From: Lycorma delicatula
Taxonomy: Eukaryota; Arthropoda; Insecta; Hemiptera; Fulgoridae
DNA length: 64,000 bases
NCBI RefSeq assembly: GCF_047948215.1
Contig: NC_134455.1
Coordinates: 153,556,575 to 153,620,574, forward strand
Direction: 5' to 3'
Each line of letters opens with the position of its first letter. Positions within the stretch are counted from its first letter, which is position 1. Below are positions 1 to 13,261 of this stretch, piece by piece. The notes under the pieces are model-generated. The model was given only the letters and a program-made list of their open reading frames with translations. It did no database searches and was not told the origin of the DNA. The translations under genes were made by a program, and so were the position numbers.

Positions 1-551
1 TAAAAAGTGTTAAGACTAGCAGTTTCTTTTGTTAATGGGTCTGAATTCTGGTCTTTTATTTATGTACCTGAAATAAATTCCAAACAATTATTTATTTTAA
101 ACTCTGTCTTGTGTGCAATCTCTATTTATTATTTACTACTGACATTTATGACTCTTTGATGTGTAGTATTATGATTGTTAATTTTTGTTTATTTGTTATG
201 TATTATGCTCTGTTTTTGTCATGTTTACTGTTTTGATTATGTTATATATTAATTGTTTGATTTATTTGTTATGACATGTAATATTGTTGTTTACTACTGT
301 TTTTTATTACTATTATCCTGATTAATATTGTGATTGATATGATCAATATTTGTTTGTTTACTATTTTTTATTAATTGTTTTATTATTATTATTACTGATC
401 TGTCTGGTTGTAATTTTGAGGAATTTTAAATCAATAAACTGAAATTATATGTACACATTCTAAAGTGTCAATCTCTCAATATCCTGATTGAGCCGCAAAC
501 ACACAACAATAAATAAATATATATAGATTTATGTTATTATTTAATTATTAC
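1..551 (-). other. intron sequence at left edge
   Basis: This AT-rich stretch lies downstream of the donor at 551-550 of the left-most exon. No exon, RNA gene or clear mobile element was recognised. Bases 33-52 faintly resemble the B-box part of the tRNA-derived SINE heads seen elsewhere, too diverged to call. Confidence 0.5.
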
Positions 552-748
552 CTCAGAAAGTGAGTTTTTTGGCTTTGCTGCTGCTGTAGGATTAGCAGAT
601 CGATATGCTGGATTACGATATGAAAAGCCTCCTGAAGATGATGTAAGTAAAGGAGGCATACTGACAGGCTCAGATAATGGAGGCATGCTTAGAGGCTCAT
701 TTGACATCATTTTGTCTGCTTCCACTGAACTCTTGCTATCAGTCTCTC
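552..748 (-). CDS. PTPN13: exon: Ser/Pro/Met-rich linker, left-most exon in window
   Basis: A 197-bp exon with acceptor CTGTTTACAG and donor GTAATA. Its first two bases complete a Gly codon begun by the exon at 5537-5691, and it ends phase 0 after LSE. It encodes ETDSKSSVEADKMMSNEPLS followed by a short internal repeat (LSMPPLSEPVSMPPL), then FSYRNPAYRSANP and KPKNS. The SMPPL-type repeat was produced by a near-duplicate of about 24 bp. No domain is recognised. The next exon, expected in phase 0, is not within bases 1-551. Confidence 0.72.
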
Positions 749-3430
749 CTGTAAACAGTAAAATGTGAAAGTTACATGTATCTTCACTAACACTGGTTTT
801 ATAAACAGTTATTTTTTAAAGAACAGAAAAAAAATATTTTTCATTAATTATAATGTAAAATATTCTAATATAGAAATCATCTTGAAGTATTTACTTCTAA
901 CATTAAGAATTATTTTACAGTTTCAATAAACACATATGCCAACAATCTTTGCATATTTGCATTGAAACAGATTACAGCTTAATAATATATGTTACTGACA
1001 TGCAGAAAATAACATTACTACAGTTAATTAATGCTAGGAGCTGAGTGTTGCAAGTTGCAAGTTAAAAATAACACATTAATATTCATATGGATAAGCAAAC
1101 TCTACTATTGCTTATTAAAGTAATATATTTGTTATAACAATACATTTATGTTAGTTTATTCATAGAAATTGTTACATTAGTTATGTTTTAGCTTTGCCAA
1201 TGACTTTTGAAGTTTAATAACTTCCTTCATAATAATGTTAAATAATCACAGGTGCTATTATTTTACTCTTCACTCAGTTATCTTATGACTAATGCAATTT
1301 TATTCATCACTGAAATTTGTCAGAAAAACTGAATAATAAAGAAATACCTTTGTGACTGATCTTTAACTCTTACCCCTGTCATTTTGAACAGACCACATGG
1401 GTGAAAAGAATTATATGGCATATTGACTAAACATGAATTTTATTAGACTTAACGAACATATTTTTATGTAGAAATGAAACAGTACTACAGACTTTTATAG
1501 CATAAGTTATATAAATCATAAAAATAGTTTAATATAAACTCAACCTGAACTAATTCTAAAGTGTGGTCTGCAGTCACCACTTAGGTTTAGTGTGTCTGGA
1601 CGCTGCACCCTGTCCACACAAGGCACTAAGCTTAGGTTCTCTTCAATTAATAAACCTGAAAAAAAGATAATGAATATTTTAAATATAATAAATTTAAAAA
1701 AATACTTAATAGTTTATAGGGAAATGCCAAAAGGTCCACCTAAAGATGAGAAAATGAGAAGAGAATATAACATTGCAACAAATCTGAACTAAAATTTGAG
1801 TGAGTAATCACATACTGATTTGGTACTTTTCTATTACTAGTGATTTTATATCAGTGAAATTATAATACATCTTTTAGTTGAAATTCTTAGAATTATATGA
1901 AATAAAAGATTTACCAGTGCAATTACCACTTCAGTTAAATGTTAATTTTTATTTTCTGTTAATAACAATAACTCTTCTTTCTTTTATTAACATTAATTTT
2001 TCATATTTATTTCAACCATCTTACATTTTTTTCTCTTTTAATGTGTTATTGTACATGAATAATTTACGTAACATTAAGATATTACATTTATAATACTAAA
2101 GAACTATAACATTAATAATAACTGAAAAACCTTAAACAGCCCCATATCAAAACCAATCACCAGAAAAAAAGGTTTTTTTTAGAATTTTTAAATTTATATT
2201 CTTATTTAATAAAACATTGAAATTGGACTATCCAGGAAAAATACTAATTTTATGTACAATTTCCATAATTCCTACATATTCTTTAAAATGAACTGCAACT
2301 TGCAACAATAATGCAGCAAATGACAAGGTTAAATGTGGTATAAAACTTAATGCTTCCCATTAAATAATTTACAAAATTTAAATTTTCAGAGTTTTTTCTT
2401 TTCTGTGACTTGTATTATGGCTGACTACTCTGATATTCATAAACTGAGAAGGTATGGATTCCTCAAGACTGTATTATTTCATCAAAATGATCAACAATAT
2501 TGTAAAAAACAAATTATTATAGAATCACTTGTCATGTGCCTTATGTGCACTACGTATAATTTTATAAAAAAAAAAAATTGAAATTGAAGAGTGGGAATAT
2601 AAGAGAATTTATTACAGCAGTGGGAGTGGAAAATGTGTATAACTAACTTGCAATGCCAATTGTGCTGTGGCATAGGCTTCCTTACAAGTATTATATAGTA
2701 TCAGAAATGCTGCCTGTTTATGGAAATTACCCAATTCAGCACTTGGAGCAAACACCCAAAGTGTAAATGAATTAATTGTTTCTCCAAGTGTAATTTTTCT
2801 CAATTTCAGTGAAAAAAAATTATCTAGTAGAAGATACTGGTTGTCTCCATTACAATATTTTGCTAATTAAATCACAATATAACTGAACTGAAAATCATTA
2901 AAATATAGATAGAAGATTCTTATCTAGTACTAATGAAGTAAATATGCCGCTCATGCACAACAAAAGCAAATGATAATTTTTTTTTAGCTATACTGCCTCA
3001 TAGTAGGTCGTTTGCATAAACCTTCAAATTCAGCTTTCAAAAGGATCCAAAATAGGAATCCTGGTTTATAATTCAAACAGTTATTCCATCTATTTAGTGA
3101 TGTACTACTTGCCCAACATGCTAGAAGTATACTGTTTAATTAAACACACATTTATAATTGGTCCAATGATAAATTATTAAAAAGAAAAAAATATTCAAAG
3201 GACATATGAAAAAAATCATTGCAACTGTCTGATCCATGAGTAGGTCATATTTTTTATTTCAACTATGTACATTTTTGCAAAGTTTCAATGAAGTTATTAA
3301 ACAAAATGGTTGACAGTAAATAGTACGTATAAATTATCTAATGTAAAAACATGTATAAGTTGATCTTTTTTATAAAATCAAAAACATCAAAGAAGGTAAG
3401 ATTACATTATATATATACACACACACACAC

Positions 3431-3640
3431 TAGCCAGTCTGGGCTAGCTTCGCTCACCCAACCATCTAGCCAGGGGGCTTTGCCCCCTGCCCTAGGTTGA
3501 CCCAGTTAAGTTGCAGAACCAACTCAGGAGTTCTTGGGGCCTCCAGGGGCCAAACTCAGGGCTGCAGAACTTGCTTCATTCACCATTCTCATCTGGCCAG
3601 AGAGCTCCCCTTTAGGCCTCTGCATTGTTCGTTACCTTCA
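3431..3640. repeat. GC-rich dispersed-repeat-like patch with strong hairpin
   Basis: An abrupt GC-rich island of about 200 bp next to an (AC)n microsatellite in AT-rich DNA. It contains the hairpin CAGGGGG-CTTTG-CCCCCTG near 3474-3492, flanked by CTAGCC and CCCTAG. Such a terminal hairpin with a CTAG-like end is reminiscent of Helitron 3' ends, but no Helitron coding or matching 5' end was seen, so the class is unknown. Confidence 0.4.
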
Positions 3641-4010
3641 TGGTTGTGAGAATAATACTGATAAATAACAATAAAGGTATTCAGACTTTATAGAAACCTG
3701 AAAAAGAAACTAAATTACAAAAGAGAATAGCAGTAATTACGGTAACTGAAGTACACAGACCTTTGACAAGGAAAATTCCACAACCTATTTCACTTACCAT
3801 GGTGATAGAAATAAAATTAATTAATTTTTTCTCTTTAATGAATTCACAACTTCACCCCTAAGAAGCTAGGGTCTCTATAGCTTAAAACTTTCACTGGGAT
3901 AACATGAATGTATCCTACAAATTTGAAAGGGATTGGTTGATTGGTTGGTTCTCGTGCAATGCTGATATAAACAAACAAACTTTTGCATTTATATAAAAGA
4001 TTTATTAGTA

Positions 4011-5166
4011 TGAGGCATGGTTCAAAAGTAAGGTTGGATGAGTTATAAATAGTGATTAACACTTATTGGTTTGTGCATGTATAACAGGTTTAAGTGGTCT
4101 GTAACGCCTCATTGCCATCAATTCATTGTTGTCTGCCTTTGCGAGACAGTGTGTTAAAATGAGTGTGGTAATAACAAATCCCAGCGTCGTGAAGTTTGAT
4201 CACTGATCAAATTTTTAAATGCAAGAGGACATAATGCTGGTGAAATTCATCGTCAGTTGTGTTAAATATATGGGTCTACTGCAATGAGTGAAGGAAAAGG
4301 GAGGCAAAGGTGTTGCGAGTTTAAGAAAGGCCACTCAAATGTTCACAATGAATAGACAAGTGGCAGGCCTAGTGTCCAGTAGATGATCTCATTGAACATG
4401 TCAATGAAAAAGTGAGAGAAAATCATCACTTTATGATTAGCAATCTTTCTCTAGAATTTCCAGAAGTTTCTAAGATAACATTGTTGAGAATCATGACTGA
4501 CACTCTAGGCTATCATAATCTGTGAGCACAATGGGTGGTGAAAATGTTGACAGATGCTCTAAAAGATCGCAGAATGACAACTGCACGTGCTTTTCTTAAC
4601 TGCTTTAACCACCAGCAAGAGAGATTTTTTTTCCAATATTGTCACTGGTGATGAAACGTGGATTTCCTATGTCAATGCTGAAACACAACAACAATCCATG
4701 CAGTGGCATCATAACAGTGATAAACTGAAAAAATTCAAATAAGCCCAGTCTAGAAGGAAAATCATGGCAATTTTATTTTGGAACCAAAAGGGTGTGCTTT
4801 TGATTGATTTCATGGGACCTGAACATCCATCACATCACAAGTGTATTGTGAAACACTTTCTAAACTGCATTGTGCTACTCAAAACCAACGATGGGAAATG
4901 CTGAGATCATGAATTGCTCTTCTTCACAATAATGCATGTCTATACATGAAACAGACATGCCAAAAGTGGCTATAATACCAGCAGGCAGAATTTTGTGCAG
5001 CGGGAAGAACCTTGTTTCACGATATAAAAAGTGGTTGGAATGAAATGGTGATTATGAGAAAAATAAAGAACGTATGTAAGTATTTTAAACCTATAAATAA
5101 ATTTTTCATTTTTTCAACTGTTCTCATTTTATTACCAATCGGCCCTTATTTTTGAAGTGAGCCTCA
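4011..5166 (+). mobile_element. mariner element, degenerate, with terminal inverted repeats
   Basis: A 1156-bp unit between TA dinucleotides. The left end TGAGGCATGGTTCAAAAGTA matches the reverse complement of the right end (TGAGGCTCACTTCAAAAATA) as imperfect inverted repeats. The plus strand encodes mariner transposase pieces in shifting frames: a start near 4160, a linker region (HSNVHNE near 4335), TGDETWISYVN near 4650 (first catalytic Asp region) and KIMAILFW near 4760. The second catalytic motif, normally LHDNA, reads LHNNA near 4924, so an active-site Asp is Asn, consistent with CpG decay. Many stops and frameshifts make it non-coding. Confidence 0.85.
4160..5030 (+). pseudogene. mariner transposase pseudogene
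   Basis: Relic of the roughly 345-residue DD34D mariner transposase inside the element at 4011-5166. The catalytic-core segments TGDETW and WNQKGVLLIDF are recognisable, broken by frameshifts and stops. The Asp of LHDN is replaced by Asn. The C-terminal YSPDLAPSDYHLF region could not be found, suggesting an internal loss near 4930-5000. Confidence 0.75.
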
Positions 5167-5536
5167 TATATATAACCTTTTTCAAATGGATAAACTAATA
5201 GTAACGGTTATTTTTTATGATTTCAAATATGCTAAACCATAACTTAATTTGAAATAATATCAATTTACTTTTTTTGTCACCTTAACTTTCAAACTCTCTG
5301 TTTAATAATATCAATCTAACTACAATTTCATGCCAATTAATTCTTTTTATGTTATAAAATCCTAAATAATTATAACAATCACGTTATAATTATTTTATTC
5401 CATCTTTTCTTTCACACAAAGAAGACAAAGAAAATAGGAATTTAAAAAAAATATTGCAATACCGTTATTACAGAAAAAACAACGTGAAAGTAGTTCACAT
5501 GCAAGTACATATAAATATATTTTACATGGATCATAC

Positions 5537-5691
5537 CATCTGGTTTAGAATCTGGAGAAGGTGTTTTGATGATTCTGCGTTTTCGAGGAGAAGATGATCG
5601 ACCTAACCTACAGTTGCTTGAAGCACCTGAATCACCTGGTGATTGTGATTTTTTTACAGCAAGATCACTCAGCATATCCTGGGCTTCTTTC
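5537..5691 (-). CDS. PTPN13: exon: basic, Ser/Pro-rich linker
   Basis: A 155-bp exon with acceptor TTTTAATCTAG and donor GTATGA. Phases fit both neighbours (one base in, one base out). It encodes KEAQDMLSDLAVKKSQSPGD, then SGASSNCRLG, RSSSPRKRRIIK and TPSPDSKPDG. There is no recognised domain; composition and the SP/TP pairs suggest a disordered, possibly phosphorylated segment, and KKSQSP/PRKRR could act as basic localisation motifs (inference). Membership of the gene rests on splice sites, exact phase agreement and protein-like composition, not on homology. Confidence 0.72.
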
Positions 5692-7289
5692 CTAGATTAA
5701 AAAAAAAATGATTCAATTTATGTAACATATAACATAACACATTCTGTAATTCAGATTTTTAATAAGCAGAGTAATGATTAAAAGATGATTTATTCACAAA
5801 ACAGAAACATTATTCACAGAAAACTATTGCCAAACATAAATATGTGAGGTTTGTTTTATTTTATTTATTCATTAATAACTTATAATAATAACTTAACATA
5901 AATAATGTTATTTATGAATAAATAATAATTAGGTTATTAAACATTAATTATACAAAATTTATTTCAATTGTATTTCTATCTTCTTTCAAATTCATAACTT
6001 CTCATTTATTTGTATGCTGAAACACTCAGTCAAAATAAATAAAAAAATTGCCTGTCTTCATGTATATTTTAAATTACATCTCATATAAGAATATACAGAA
6101 TACAATATTTTTACATATATTTTAATTAACTTATATAGAGGTTACTACTTTTTTATTATATGTAGTTTTATTAATTTATTTATTTATAATAAACTATAAA
6201 TGTTATGTGTTGTTTTACATTTATAACCAGCTAATAAGGCTGTTTCCAGTATGCAAAATATAATTATCTAGACACTGCAGATGAGAAGTAAATTTAGGCA
6301 ATAAAAGTTAAAGTAAGATCATAGCAAAAATGAATCTAAAAATTAACCTTAACTAAAACTACAATCACAGACTAATAATATGTATATAAAAACAAATTTA
6401 TTTTATTTTCAAGAAAAATAGACTCTTTTGCTATAATTGGGTAGAAAATTGGTTATAAAACATATTTTTCGAATTAGTGTTACTTCTCAAAGTTATGTGC
6501 AAGCTGCTGCGCTTGAACATTTCCTATGATAATTTTCTGTTTATTGCAAATCTGTTACATTTATATTCATTCATACATATATAATTTTTTATAAATTATT
6601 TTTTTAAAGAAGAAATTAAGTAAAAAAGAAGAGAATTGGAACAATATACTTGATATGTTTTGAATCATAAATCTCAGGGGCTATTATTACAGCTTGTTGA
6701 CAAGAATGAATTGGAGGTCAATGCAATGAAGTAGTTAGTGTGGAAAAAGAAAGCAGAGAAAAAGAAGAAGACAAACTCTCATATAAATCTGGATATTTCC
6801 AACCAGCTATCACAAGAACAGCCTCTTGTCCTGATAGTAGACCATGTTACCGCAAACATCTACAAATATACAGTTTGTAACTCCTTAGAACTTTCCTTCA
6901 TTGCCATTCTCTGAACTGAGAGACTTAAAAATAATTCTTAACAAATGTGGACCAACAAACGTTTTTTAATTTAGTATTTACTGGTGATTTTTACAATCTG
7001 ATTTTTTGTGGAACAAATCAATTTTCCCAAGCAATCTTTCTTCATAGTATTCTAGATAACAGTATGAAAAACTGATTGGAAGCAGCAGTCAGTAACTGAA
7101 TTAAAAAATACTTATTGGCCAGACCTTTTACATGAGAATAATGAAGATGAATAAAACTTCATATTAACTAGAATACTAATGAAAAAAATTCATTCGTTTT
7201 TTTTCACCTTACCCATCTCCATCTGCAAATATTTTTCTCTAAGGTAATGTTTCCAACTAGCTTTCAATCCTTACACCCTTGGCATCATG

Positions 7290-7790
7290 ATTTCCTTTGT
7301 TTAAAATCAGTCAAATAGTACTACATTTCTACAATATCATAGCAAAATTCCACAGCTCTGACCTGAACATGAATATAGACAAGTCACTCGCTCAAAGTCA
7401 TGGCCATATCTTTTGCTATTGGTACATACAGAACACCATAAATATGGTACTATGTAGTATATTGAGGTGGATGATGGATTAGGTCTTTGTTTTTTAATTT
7501 ACACCTTGCAAAAGGCAAGGAGCTTGGAACCACAGGATACAATTGGTAAAGTTGTCCAAAAATTAATGATGAATTTTTAAAAGTTAAAAAATTAACACCC
7601 TTCTTCTTTATGGATCATTTTTACAACCATGTTGAAAGCCAATACTATGAAAAAGATATATGCAACTTGTACATTTAAACTAAATCAGAAAAATAATCCT
7701 CAGAAGAAAAAACTGAAAGCAGAGAATCAAATTAACAATGGACATCAGAGAACATCAATTTTTCAAATAGAGCCATAAATAAGCTATTTT
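7290..7790 (+). pseudogene. piggyBac-like transposase relic
   Basis: In drifting frames the plus strand reads NIDKSLAQSHGHIFCYWYI near 7370, then a stretch KVVQKLMMNF near 7550, followed by FMDHFYNHVESQYYEK near 7606-7650 and a KNNPQKKK-like stretch near 7690. These resemble the order in PGBD/piggyBac transposases of IDES (first catalytic Asp), the YTGK...KVV segment, MDNFYNS (second catalytic Asp) and the basic NRK-NPKE region. Frame changes and stops are frequent. Related sequence may extend from about 6.65 to 8.06 kb, but termini and the TTAA target were not found. Confidence 0.45.
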
Positions 7791-8479
7791 CATTCTGCTT
7801 TATATTTCCATTTATTAATTTCATGTGGAGCCTAGACCCGAAAAGATACCTCAAGATATATCCCAGTCACACAAGTATATCCCATTTCTCTTCCTTTATA
7901 CTAACTCCAAGAAAAAAAAACAACAGATGAAGTGTTGAGAACATTCTGAAAATGTTTTTTAAGTTTAGTTATTCCTTACATCATCTGCCCAGGATATAAG
8001 GAAAAATTAAAATACATTTTTTAAACCATTATTTTGTGTTGAAAACCATTTTGTTCAGTTCCAAAAAAAAAACCAAGGATTTAGAGAAAGAGAAATATTA
8101 TGTAGTAAATTTTATGTTTATTATTTAATCTATTTCTTCTATGCTTTTTTTTTAAATTTGGTTGGAAAAAATTTATAACACAAATGTTTTCATTACAGTT
8201 CAAACTGTTTTATGTCTAAATTATTTTTAGTTTAGCCTTTAATTTTTAAATAAAATTATTTCATTTTTTTTAAATTCTTCAATAAAACAACCTTGTCTTT
8301 AAAAAATTCCTTTCAGCATGCCAGAAGGCAGAGGTAAATTTTACCAGTGATAAGTAGGGGATAAAAAAGTTAAGAAAAACTTCAAATTTACTCAATATGA
8401 AAATGGTTGCATGTGAAAAAAAGTTTCACATGTTTAGCAAACGATAAGCCCCATCTTCTTATAATTCCAGCAACATTTT

Positions 8480-8950
8480 GGTCATCCCTTGCTTTAAGGG
8501 TTGGTCATATCAAAAATTGTTTCAGACATAAGTTTTAGGTAATGTTTAAAGAACTAACGACTACTTTAAACCGATTTAATACTGTGCCTCTTAAGAGAAA
8601 AATGCTTTTTTTTTGTCTTCGAAATCCAATTTTTTCCATCCTCTGGGCCAATGGTTGGCGATATCAAAAATCTTTACTTAGATAAGTTTTAGGCCTTTAT
8701 CAAAAGAATAGTGGGGGACTTTAAATGAGTTCAATATTTTACTTAATAAGAAAGTTAGTGATATTTTGTTCCTTCAAAAAAAAAAAACCCATTTCTATCC
8801 CCATGGTCCGATTTTGCCCATTAACGAACTCTACCAAGATTTTGGGTCATTATATTTTATGTATCAATTTGAAAGTGATTGGTGCAAAATTACGGAAGTT
8901 ATCGTGTCCACAAGAAATATATATATATATATACATTTCATAATGATACA
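8480..8950. repeat. degenerate tandem repeat, unit about 150 bp
   Basis: Two units starting near 8499 and 8653 share GGTTGG-C-ATATCAAAAAT and ATAAGTTTTAGG at the same spacing. A more diverged third block follows with the GGTCATTAT...GGTGCAAAATTACGGAAG stretch near 8846-8900, leading into a TA tract. Probably a dispersed non-coding repeat family; no coding potential. Confidence 0.5.
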
Positions 8951-9040
8951 ACCTTTTTCCAAAGCATTAATCAGTGGCAAATTTGAAATGGCCCTTATTT
9001 AAAAAACAGCATGTCTCACATAATAAATTATTAAATACTT

Positions 9041-9049
9041 TATACATAC

Positions 9050-9111
<62 letters not shown>
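9041..9111. repeat. microsatellite (CATA)n then (TA)n
   Basis: Several CATA units run directly into about 50 bp of uninterrupted TA dinucleotides (9062-9111). Confidence 0.95.
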
Positions 9112-9114
<3 letters not shown>

Positions 9115-12100
9115 TTTGAACTGATGGTAGTTTGGGGTCCGGGGGATGTGAAACACGAGATATGTTGAAATTTTCTGGAAGTCGAATCATGTACCCATTA
9201 CAATAGGTAGCTTTCTTATGAAATCTACCTAAAAACCATAGTCTAGGCTAATAAAATAAAATTAATTATGTTTAATAAATGAATGTAATAATTCAACATA
9301 AATTTCTTAATTTGTGTATCAAACTCAACTTAAGATATTTTTGGGTTCTACAACATATAAGTGTTTAATATAAATATGATATAAAAATAAAAGTGAAGGT
9401 ATTATTTTTCAACAACTGCCATTTACTAAAATAAATTTTTCATACTGTTATACATGCTTTATTATTTCATCTTCAAAAAATATTTGCAATGGTGATTGAA
9501 ATAATTTTGATTGAATAGTAAATAAGAACATAAATGTCACTAGACAATTATTGCCAACAGATGATTGCTGATATAAATAGATGTGCAAACACAACCATTT
9601 TTCAAAGTATTAATCAGTTGAAATGGCCCTTATATTTATTGGCCCTTTAATTTATTAAATTTAAGGATATTTGTATCGATTACCATATGACAGTAATTGT
9701 AAAAAAAGTACTTAATTATCTGTGAGTAAAATACAAGATGGAATTATAAATTACAGCACAAAGGATATAAAATAAACTATGAGTAAGACAAAGAAAATGG
9801 TACATCTAAAGGTAATAAAAAGTCAGAAACAACAATAGAATGAATATTTTACTTTTAATCTGTCTGGTTTTCCTGAGTGGAGATAATAAAATGTAAAATG
9901 AAATACAAAAAGTGGTGAATAAGTATACTCAAAACTTTAATTGTCAAGCTATGAAAAGTAAAATCAATAAATAATTTTATTCTAATAAGTACTATCAGAG
10001 CTAATTAGAATTACCTTACACATATCATTCATTTCTGTGATTTTCCTAATTACAGAAGTCAAAAGGATTCCACATGAATGCTTATTTTTTGATGAACAAA
10101 TTTATCACTAAAGATGAATGACAGTTTCATTGAGGTAATTTTGACAGATAGTTTCATGGATCTAAGATTCTACATATCAATGATTCACTTTATGAGTGAC
10201 TGACATATACAAAAAGCAATAATTTATGTTTCTCAAAAATTTATTCATTTTTTCCTCCATTCACATACCATACGTTTTTAGATATACAGATCACCAAAAT
10301 TAGTTCAGCATTTTTTCAGAATTTATATTATTGCAAATCACTTTAACAAACTGTAAATATATTAAAATTATAAACCAATAGGTTAAACATGTTTTAATAA
10401 ATCCAATACAAGCAAACAAATTATTTTAAGACACCAACAGTTTAAAGAAAATAAAACTCACCAGAGCATTTAAAAGATAGAATATGATAGGTATGAAAAT
10501 ATATACAGAAAAAATTTACTGCAAATCTGATAATTTACACTTTTTAAATTTTATAAACAAGTATAAACAACACAAAATATCAATCATGTCTGTCTATTCA
10601 TTGTCATTTCAAATATTACAAGCATAAATAAATAATTCATGAAAGCTGGGAATAGGGCTCATGAATGAGCAACAAAAAATGATGAATTATGGAAGAACAA
10701 GAATATCTACTTTACTTAATAGAAAAATTAAATTGATAATGCCTGAGCTTTAAAAATACATTTGAAAGTTAGGGCAGTACCTATGCGGAACTCAGATGCC
10801 AACCAAATTAACTAACTTCACTTTTTTTAAAATTCTACTTTTTCAATTCTAGTGTAAATTTATTTGTAATATAGTTCTTTTCACTAATAAGTAGATGTTT
10901 ACACATGACTCCAAAGAGAAATAAGCCAAAGAAAACCTCATAAAAAACTGAAAATAACTATGATAGTCTTTTTTATGTATATAACCCGCCAGGTTTTCTG
11001 GAACATGACAACTTTCTTATAATGTAGTGTGCTTCACATATAGTATCACAGAAATATATCTATTTATATTTTTTCATAACTTTGATAAATTTTTTTATTT
11101 ATTTGATAGACATAAGTGACATCAAATTTTACATCTATTTCTATTACATCAAATGTAATAGAATTACTACATCTGACAAATAGTAATTGCATCCAGAATT
11201 ATTAAGATCCAAGAAACAAAACTAGGTTTCAGTGTTTTTTGTTTTCTGTTATATTTATTTTATTCATTAATGCCTGTTTCACAATTGGAAAAAAATTACC
11301 AAAGCAAATTTTAAAAATAAGAAAAACTATATCCTACCAAGTATTACGTAGATTAAAACACATAACCTAAAACTTTATTCAAATAAAATTTAATTAATTA
11401 AAAACTATTTGTCGATTCTTAACAAAGTGAATCTGTTGTACATTTCTAACTTTTTGCTAAAATTTTGAGCAAGAAACAAAATTTGTAAAAGTGAGAAAAT
11501 TACAAAAGTAAACAGTTTTACAGAAATCTTCCTGAAAGAAGTGATTATTTTATACTTTTTTTTTTTTTACAATTATAAATCTATTTATATATTTTCCATT
11601 CAATTTTAAGTGAAATCAAATTTTGTTATGATACACTACTAAAATGCTAAAACAAAACTTTAATTCAATTAAGTTGTTTTACAATAATTAAATTATTGAT
11701 CACAAACTTTATATGTAAAAGTATGAACTAATATATTCTTGCAGTAAATTTAAATAACTTATGACCAAATGGTACGCACCATTCATATAATTTATTTTGA
11801 AATTACTCACATTCCAAAAGAAAAATGTATATACTACTCTTTAAATTAATGTACACTTAATTTAATAAAATTTTGTAACCTCATTGATCATAACTATGTT
11901 ACTCAAACATAAAAAATAATTTGTACTATAAAAAGTAAAAGCTTATTTAAAAAAATTTACTGGAATATAATTTTATAATATTCTACAACTAAGTTATTAT
12001 CAATTGTTTGACCCATAATAAGTTATCAGTTGTTCTTGTGACACAACTGATAATTGTAAAATGAGTGCAATTTCATCATAAAATACAAATTTAAAACATA

Positions 12101-12147
12101 ATATTATAAATATACACAAAAGGAAACACAATCATCATGTAGGATGA

Positions 12148-12176
12148 CTATCTTACATGATAGTCATGTAAGATAG
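12148..12176. repeat. perfect 13-bp hairpin
   Basis: CTATCTTACATGA, spacer TAG, then its exact reverse complement TCATGTAAGATAG. It lies in intron sequence about 170 bp upstream of the transposon-type ORF fragment at 12.34 kb. Confidence 0.8.
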
Positions 12177-12338
12177 AGTTCTAACAGCATTTTCAGTACC
12201 AAAGATAAAAAAAATTCAATTTATAAAAGACAAATATAGTGACACCAACTATAATGACTGGGGAAGCTTTCAGCAGAATCTTTTCAATGAACCTGCAGGA
12301 TTAGCATCACAGATAATACATGGATAATTGTAGGGCTT

Positions 12339-12660
12339 CATTTAAAGATGTTTGCAAACATTTTCTTGGAAAACAAAAATCCGATAATTACCCATAATAT
12401 TGTTAATCAACTTCTTACTTCATACAGAGCTATGGGATGTAATATGTCTTTGAAAATACATTTCCTCCACTCACATATGGAGTTTTTACTGGACAACCTT
12501 GGAGACATAAGTGACGAACACGGTGAATGTTTCCACTACAACATTTCGGTGATAGAAAGCCGCTATAAAGGAAGACTAACATGCTAGCCGATTACTGTTG
12601 GACATTAATTTGGGATTTGACTAAGGCTATTTATAAAAGGAAATCATCAGCAAAATCATT
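12339..12660 (+). pseudogene. fragment of a transposon-type ORF (MGCNMSLK...HSH...SDEHGE domain)
   Basis: The plus strand is open from 12348 to 12587: LLTSYRAMGCNMSLKIHFLH, then SHMEFLLDNLGDISDEHGE, CFHYNISVIESRYKGR. It continues one frame over with NMLADYCWTLIWDLTKAIYK before stops. The pattern 'GCNMS-K-H-LHSH...SDE-GE-FH-DI...M-RY-G-W...MLADYCW' is, from memory, a conserved block of unclassified multi-copy insect and arachnid ORFs thought to be transposon-derived. A weak upstream part (NDWGSFQQNLFNEPAG near 12258) precedes it with stops. The frameshift near 12575 marks it as dead. Confidence 0.5.
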
Positions 12661-13261
12661 CTAATACTGGTTTAGCCACGTAAAATTATAAATTTTACAA
12701 ATTTTAAGTATATTTTCTCTTAATTTTTTTTAAGCGTAATTAGTTTACAACTAAGAGTGATAGAAAAATTGTATTTGCAGATCTATAACTGCAAAAAAGC
12801 AATTCAAGAAATAGTATCACAGTTAGAGAAACATTAAACATTTTTTTTTTACCTATCAGTGTAATTAACTCTTTTCAATTTGAAGTACATTATGATTTTT
12901 AAATGAGGCAAGAAAAACATTACATGTCTGAAATTAAGTATTATAAGAACTAGAAATTTATTGCAATAAGTCAGTAACTGTCAGAGTTGTAAAATGAAGC
13001 AAAATTTCTACTTTTAAGCTTTACCACCAAAAATCATTAATCTTTATCACAGCAAATGGGGGAATGACTGCCTCCTTATAATACTGTAAGATATAAATTT
13101 CATCAAATAACAAGCAAATAAAAAGCATGTTTTGAAAAACATACATGCACATAACATGAATAAACCTAAGAGAGATGGAATAGCAAGTTTGATGTGTTAA
13201 AACTTTAAGAAAATAACTAATGATTCCTCAACAAAAGAAATATAATTAAACATGAAATTAC

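Larger units (their letters stand above)
749..5536 (-). other. intron between the two linker exons
   Basis: About 4.8 kb of AT-rich, CpG-poor intron holding a GC-rich patch with a hairpin (3431-3640) and a mariner relic (4011-5166). Nothing else recognisable was seen in 749-3430 or 5167-5536. Confidence 0.6.
5692..13261 (-). other. 7.6-kb intron downstream of second PDZ domain
   Basis: It contains a piggyBac-like relic (about 7.3-7.8 kb), a degenerate tandem repeat (8.5-8.95 kb), a TA microsatellite (9.06 kb), a perfect hairpin (12148-12176) and a transposon-type ORF fragment (12.3-12.66 kb). The stretches 5692-6600 and 9200-12100 are AT-rich intron with nothing else recognised. Confidence 0.6.

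Noticed and set aside
33..56. SINE-like B box near the left edge
   Set aside because: Only a short imperfect resemblance (GGGTCTGAATTCTGGTC) without further family blocks.
1592..2093. Two plus-strand frames in the left intron
   Set aside because: AT-rich, no motif, opposite to the host gene and without splice context.
8999..9190. Minus-strand frame through the TA microsatellite
   Set aside because: Ile-Tyr repeats are simply the translation of (TA)n.
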